From Oscillospiraceae bacterium (GTDB lineage: Bacteria > Bacillota > Clostridia > Oscillospirales > Ruminococcaceae): 7,667 bases of DNA. Below, in pieces: positions 5,046-7,667 of this stretch (positions are counted from its first letter, which is position 1; the number at the start of each line of letters is the position of its first letter). Location: NCBI GenBank assembly GCA_031285645.1, contig JAITVU010000195.1, positions 1-7,667 on the forward strand, in the 5' to 3' direction. The notes beneath the pieces are model-generated. The model made no database searches, was not told the DNA's origin, and saw only the letters and a list, made by a program, of their open reading frames with translations. The translations under genes and the position numbers were made by a program.

Positions 5046-6293
5046 ATGGATTTACTTGTAGTGCCGGTTCCGTTGTTTAATAAAGATATTGCGGTGGAGG
5101 CCTATTATTTTCGCCATCATAAAGGCAATGACATATTGCAGGCCAGCAAGGGGACCAGTTTTTTAGACGGCGCCATGTACTCCCCCCCGCTTGAAATGCT
5201 CAATACCATTGGCGTCGAGGCGCTGTCTATGGGAAAGCCCATGTTTGTCCCCATCGATAATTATATGCTGCTGGCCAGCTTGGAACTCCAGTGTTCGCAG
5301 CCCGCCGATAAAATCATATTTCTCCTGGACGACGAGGTTTTGATGGATGAGCCGCATCTGGCCAATATGCGCAGGCTCAAGGGCCTTGGATATCGATTCG
5401 GCATCCAGAAAATCATGTCCGTGGAGCATTATATCCCGGTGCTCGACATGTGCGATTTTGTCTTTTACGATTACAGGCTGATCGACACGGCGGAGCAGCA
5501 ACAATTGCGGACCGATATGGAAAGGCAGTATAAAAAAATACAGGCCGTGTTTACACACATCAACACGATGGATTTGTTTAAAGGCGCCATCGTTCAGTGT
5601 CCGGGCTGCTGGTACGAGGGCCGTTTCTACCGGACGCCGCTGACAAAGGGTCAGACGGAGGTATCACCGCTTCAAATCAACCAGATCAATTTGTTGAATC
5701 TGGTTCGCGATGAAAATTTTGAGTTTGACGACGTTGCGAAAATTATCCAGCGCGATACCGCGCTGACCATCGCCCTTTTACGCCTGGTTAATTCGCCTTT
5801 TATCGGACTCCGGAATAAAGTTAAAACGATTAATCACGCCGTGACCATGCTCGGGCAGACCGAGGTGCGCAAATGGATCACAACGGCTGTTTCAAAGCTT
5901 TTGGGCGCGGATAAACCCAATGAAATCACGCGGTTGTCCCTTGTGCGGGCGCGTTTTTGTGAGGCGCTGGCCGTGAAATTCGGCATGGAAGACGAGGCGC
6001 AGGGCATGTTCCTCATGGGGCTGTTCTCAGTGCTGGACGCGATTCTCGAGCGCCCGATGGATGAGGCGCTCCAGCTCGTGCATGTCTCCGATGTGATTTA
6101 TGAAGCGCTGGTGGATCATAAAGGCGCGTATTATCCCGTATATGAGTTCTTGCTTCAGTATGAGGGCGCGAACTGGAAAACCGTGTCCAGGATGCTGATC
6201 CTTTATGATGTGGCCACTGAGGATGTTTACGCATCTTATGTCGACGCCCTGTGCTGGTACCGTGAGCTTCTCGATGACGCGCCGGGCGCTTAG
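5046..6293 (+). CDS. YuxH/CdgJ-type signalling protein: degenerate EAL domain plus HDOD domain
   Basis: This is a 415-residue soluble protein with the two-part layout of the YuxH/CdgJ family. The N-terminal part (about 1-200) corresponds to an EAL fold but lacks a working catalytic set: the position of the EAL/ELL motif reads VEAYYFRH (17-24), and the closing motif equivalent to GYYFSKP reads GCWYEGRFYRTP (187-198). c-di-GMP hydrolysis is therefore not expected. The C-terminal HDOD domain (about 205-400) contains INLLNLVRDENFEFDDVAKI, then IQRDTALTIALLRLVNSPF and INHAVTMLGQTEVRKWI, typical of this helical signalling module. In characterised relatives such proteins influence motility and c-di-GMP-linked behaviour; that is family knowledge, not shown here. 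The ATG is preceded by AGGGGAG (5032-5038) at seven bases. It has its own predicted promoter and a strong terminator. Being next to pilT suggests, without proving, a role in pilus control. Confidence 0.88.
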   Translation: MDLLVVPVPLFNKDIAVEAYYFRHHKGNDILQASKGTSFLDGAMYSPPLEMLNTIGVEALSMGKPMFVPIDNYMLLASLELQCSQPADKIIFLLDDEVLMDEPHLANMRRLKGLGYRFGIQKIMSVEHYIPVLDMCDFVFYDYRLIDTAEQQQLRTDMERQYKKIQAVFTHINTMDLFKGAIVQCPGCWYEGRFYRTPLTKGQTEVSPLQINQINLLNLVRDENFEFDDVAKIIQRDTALTIALLRLVNSPFIGLRNKVKTINHAVTMLGQTEVRKWITTAVSKLLGADKPNEITRLSLVRARFCEALAVKFGMEDEAQGMFLMGLFSVLDAILERPMDEALQLVHVSDVIYEALVDHKGAYYPVYEFLLQYEGANWKTVSRMLILYDVATEDVYASYVDALCWYRELLDDAPGA

Positions 6294-6301
6294 TAAGGCG
6301 A

Positions 6302-6340
6302 AAAACACATTAAAGCCATAGTATTAGTAAAACACATTAA
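6302..6340. repeat. 12-base direct repeat of a terminator arm
   Basis: AAAACACATTAA occurs at 6302-6313 and again at 6329-6340, with starts 27 bases apart. The second copy is the left arm of the terminator stem. The right arm (TTAATGTGTTTT, 6363-6374) could pair with either copy, giving two alternative hairpins of different loop size. Confidence 0.6.
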
Positions 6341-6380
6341 GCGGTTCGAGCCGATATTCCGCTTAATGTGTTTTGTTGTA
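6329..6380 (+). terminator. Intrinsic terminator after the EAL-HDOD gene
   Basis: A perfect 16-bp stem pairs 6329-6344 (AAAACACATTAAGCGG) with 6359-6374 (CCGCTTAATGTGTTTT) around a 14-base loop. The T-run at the end of the right arm continues as GTTGT, giving a usable U-tract. It starts 35 bases after the stop codon. The A-run on the left arm means it could also stop transcription on the opposite strand. Confidence 0.75.
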
Positions 6381-6463
6381 AATGGAAATATTAACCACGA
6401 ATGCGGCAGAATCCGGCCGGGTTTTAGACACGTAAGAATTTCGGGAGAATCACGGGGTGTTAA

Positions 6464-6928
6464 ATGATAAGATCAATTGCGGCGGATGAAGTGGAACAAA
6501 CGGGCGTATTGGATTTGGTTTGGCGTGTTTTCGAAGAGTTTGAAGCGCCGGAATATGCTGCTGACGGAATACGGGAGTTCCGGGATTTTATAGCAGCGGA
6601 CGCGGTAAAGGCGCGTATGAGCGCCAATGAACTGTTGTTGTGGGGCTGTTGGGAAGACGACGAAATTGTCGGCATGATCGCGACAAAACCGCCTTGCCAT
6701 GTCGCGCTTTTGTTTGTCGATAAAAACTATCACCGTAGGGGCATCGCAAAAAGCCTGTATCACACAGCGCTTGATTACTATATCGGGAACAGCACTTATA
6801 ATGAAATGACTGTTAATTCATCACCCTACGCGGTGGAAATCTACCACAAGCTCGGCTTTGTTGATGTAAGCGGCGAGCAAACAGTGAATGGGCTGCGTTT
6901 TGTTCCGATGAAGCATGTTTTTCGCTGA
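6464..6928 (+). CDS. GNAT-family N-acetyltransferase
   Basis: This 154-residue cytoplasmic protein has a GNAT fold and would transfer an acetyl group from acetyl-CoA to an unidentified amine. Beta strands ELLLWGCWEDDEIVGMIA (about 56-73) lead into the acetyl-CoA binding motif A, LLFVDKNYHRRGIAKSL (82-98), where RRGIAK is the Q/R-x-x-G-x-G/A loop that holds the pyrophosphate. Motif B follows as VNSSPYAVEIYHKLGF (117-132), with the Tyr127 region in the usual place for the general acid. The length is normal for a single-domain GNAT, and the substrate cannot be read from the sequence. The ATG is preceded by GGGGTG (6454-6459) at four bases, a weak site. No clear promoter is seen between the terminator upstream and this gene. 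It converges with purC and appears functionally unrelated to the pilus genes. Confidence 0.9.
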   Translation: MIRSIAADEVEQTGVLDLVWRVFEEFEAPEYAADGIREFRDFIAADAVKARMSANELLLWGCWEDDEIVGMIATKPPCHVALLFVDKNYHRRGIAKSLYHTALDYYIGNSTYNEMTVNSSPYAVEIYHKLGFVDVSGEQTVNGLRFVPMKHVFR

Positions 6929-6930
6929 TC

Positions 6931-6958
6931 GGTTTTATACTAAAACTCATTATAAACC
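6931..6958 (+). terminator. Weak AT-rich stem after the acetyltransferase gene
   Basis: GGTTTTATA (6931-6939) pairs with TATAAACC (6951-6958) with one bulged T; alternatively GTTTTA (6932-6937) pairs with TAAAAC (6941-6946). It lies two bases after the stop codon. No T-run follows, so a terminator role is uncertain. Confidence 0.22.
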
Positions 6959-6992
6959 ACTAAAAAGTTGCTGCTCGACGATCGCCCGCGTA

Positions 6993-7035
6993 CATTCTTT
7001 GTAGAATGCATGCATCCTGTCTCGCAGGCTGTCTC
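6993..7035. other. Short hairpin and direct repeat between convergent genes
   Basis: CATTCT (6993-6998) pairs with AGAATG (7003-7008) around TTGT. A self-complementary ATGCATGCAT (7006-7015) follows, then a 12-base-period direct repeat with CTGTCTC at 7017-7023 and 7029-7035. This is the 3' side of both the acetyltransferase and purC. There is no convincing terminator for purC here, and the small repeats may be remnants of an interspersed element. Confidence 0.3.
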
Positions 7036-7049
7036 AAATTAATTGGAAA

Positions 7050-7667
7050 CTACGCGTCCAGTACAAGCCTGACCAGCTCAAGCGGCTCCACAATCTGCCC
7101 GTTTTTATAAACGCGCATGTTGCCGCCTGAAATTTCGTCAACCAGGACGACTTTGCCGTCGACTCGGCCAAATTCAAGCTTGATGTCGTAGAGTTCCATG
7201 TCTTTTTTCGCCAGCTCGTCTTTAATCAGGGTCGAGACCTTTTGTGTGAGCGCTTTGAGCTCCTCATATTCCGAAGCCGAGAGAATCCCCAGCATATCAA
7301 GCGCGTCTTTTGTGATAGGCGGGTCCTGCCGGTCGTCATCCTTGAGCGTCACTTCCACAAAGGCGTCCAAAGGCTGGCCTTCTTTCGCGTAAGCGCCGTA
7401 ACGCCGCATAAAGCTGCCGACCGCGCGGAAGCGGCAAATGACCTCGATGCCCTTGCCGAACATTTTGGCGGGCAGAACAGTCATCGTCGCGTTTGGGATA
7501 TCGGCGGATATGTAGTGCGTGGGGATGCCGGCGGCCTGAATTTTACGGAAGAAGTAATCGGTCAGCCTGAGCCCGCCCTGGCCCGCGCCCTCAATAGAGA
7601 GGCCTACGGTATTGGCGCCCGGATCGAACACACCGTTTTCGCCGGTGACGTCGTCCTTGAATTTGAG
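7050..7667 (-). CDS. purC: Phosphoribosylaminoimidazole-succinocarboxamide (SAICAR) synthase, N-terminus cut by window edge
   Basis: PurC joins CAIR and aspartate using ATP to make SAICAR in de novo purine synthesis. The visible 205 residues run from LKFKDDVTGENG at the edge to the stop at 7050; about 30-40 N-terminal residues are missing. Key landmarks, numbered from the edge, are FKDDVTG (3-9), IEVICRFRAVGSF (74-86, the R-x-x-A-x-G-S substrate region), DDDRQDPPIT (110-119) and DIKLEFG (161-167, the metal and nucleotide region), followed by VDEISGGNMRV (176-186). DEISGGNMR replaces the DEISPD of the common form, and a VFDPGANTVGLSIEGAGQ segment follows the FKDD motif. Both belong to a variant I recall from Clostridia. 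The frame is intact to the edge, so this is truncation by the window and not a broken gene. A GTG at 7631 is internal and not the start. Confidence 0.93.
   Translation of the reverse strand, partial: LKFKDDVTGENGVFDPGANTVGLSIEGAGQGGLRLTDYFFRKIQAAGIPTHYISADIPNATMTVLPAKMFGKGIEVICRFRAVGSFMRRYGAYAKEGQPLDAFVEVTLKDDDRQDPPITKDALDMLGILSASEYEELKALTQKVSTLIKDELAKKDMELYDIKLEFGRVDGKVVLVDEISGGNMRVYKNGQIVEPLELVRLVLDA

Noticed and set aside
4759..5046. Minus-strand open frame in the pilT to EAL-HDOD spacer
   Set aside because: There is no ribosome binding site, the composition is not protein-like, and it covers the predicted promoter and leader of the downstream gene.
7198..7392. Plus-strand open frame antisense to purC
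   Set aside because: It is serine-rich, lies in antisense to a conserved enzyme, has no ribosome binding site and resembles no known protein.

Overview
The window looks like chromosomal DNA from a Gram-positive, Clostridia-type bacterium (Bacillota). The reasons are the purine-rich Shine-Dalgarno sites at 5-9 bases, two well-supported TTG starts, a DUF4860-like pilus-locus protein known from Firmicutes, and the clostridial variant of PurC. This is inferred from protein style and gene order. No rRNA or tRNA is present to confirm it.

Positions 1-4500 hold most of a type IV pilus or type II secretion-like operon on the + strand. A possible promoter (114-142) and a leader with two competing hairpins precede the inner-membrane platform gene pilC (263-1336). 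Four small single-pass membrane proteins follow: a pseudopilin-like protein without a cleavage site (1348-1710), a DUF4860-like protein (1815-2294), the only protein with a recognisable prepilin peptidase site (2373-2789), and a PilX-like protein of unknown role (2878-3378). The operon ends with the retraction-type ATPase pilT (3439-4500). No assembly ATPase (PilB), prepilin peptidase, PilM/N/O or typical major pilin is present, so the machine must be completed by genes elsewhere, perhaps just upstream.

Positions 4501-5045 form a 545-base non-coding stretch. Its first part is dense with hairpins. A 12-bp hairpin comes directly after pilT. Next is a composite palindromic element (4556-4717) of six consecutive hairpins, framed by nested inverted repeats. 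This is the most unusual sequence in the window. Its second part holds a TATAAT promoter and a leader of roughly 115 bases for the next gene.

Positions 5046-6293 encode a YuxH/CdgJ-type protein with a degenerate EAL domain and an HDOD domain, a plausible signalling partner for the pilus. A strong 16-bp terminator hairpin follows, and one of its arms has an extra copy upstream. A GNAT acetyltransferase (6464-6928) comes next. At the right edge, purC (SAICAR synthetase) is on the - strand, convergent with the acetyltransferase and cut by the window end, so its N-terminus is missing.
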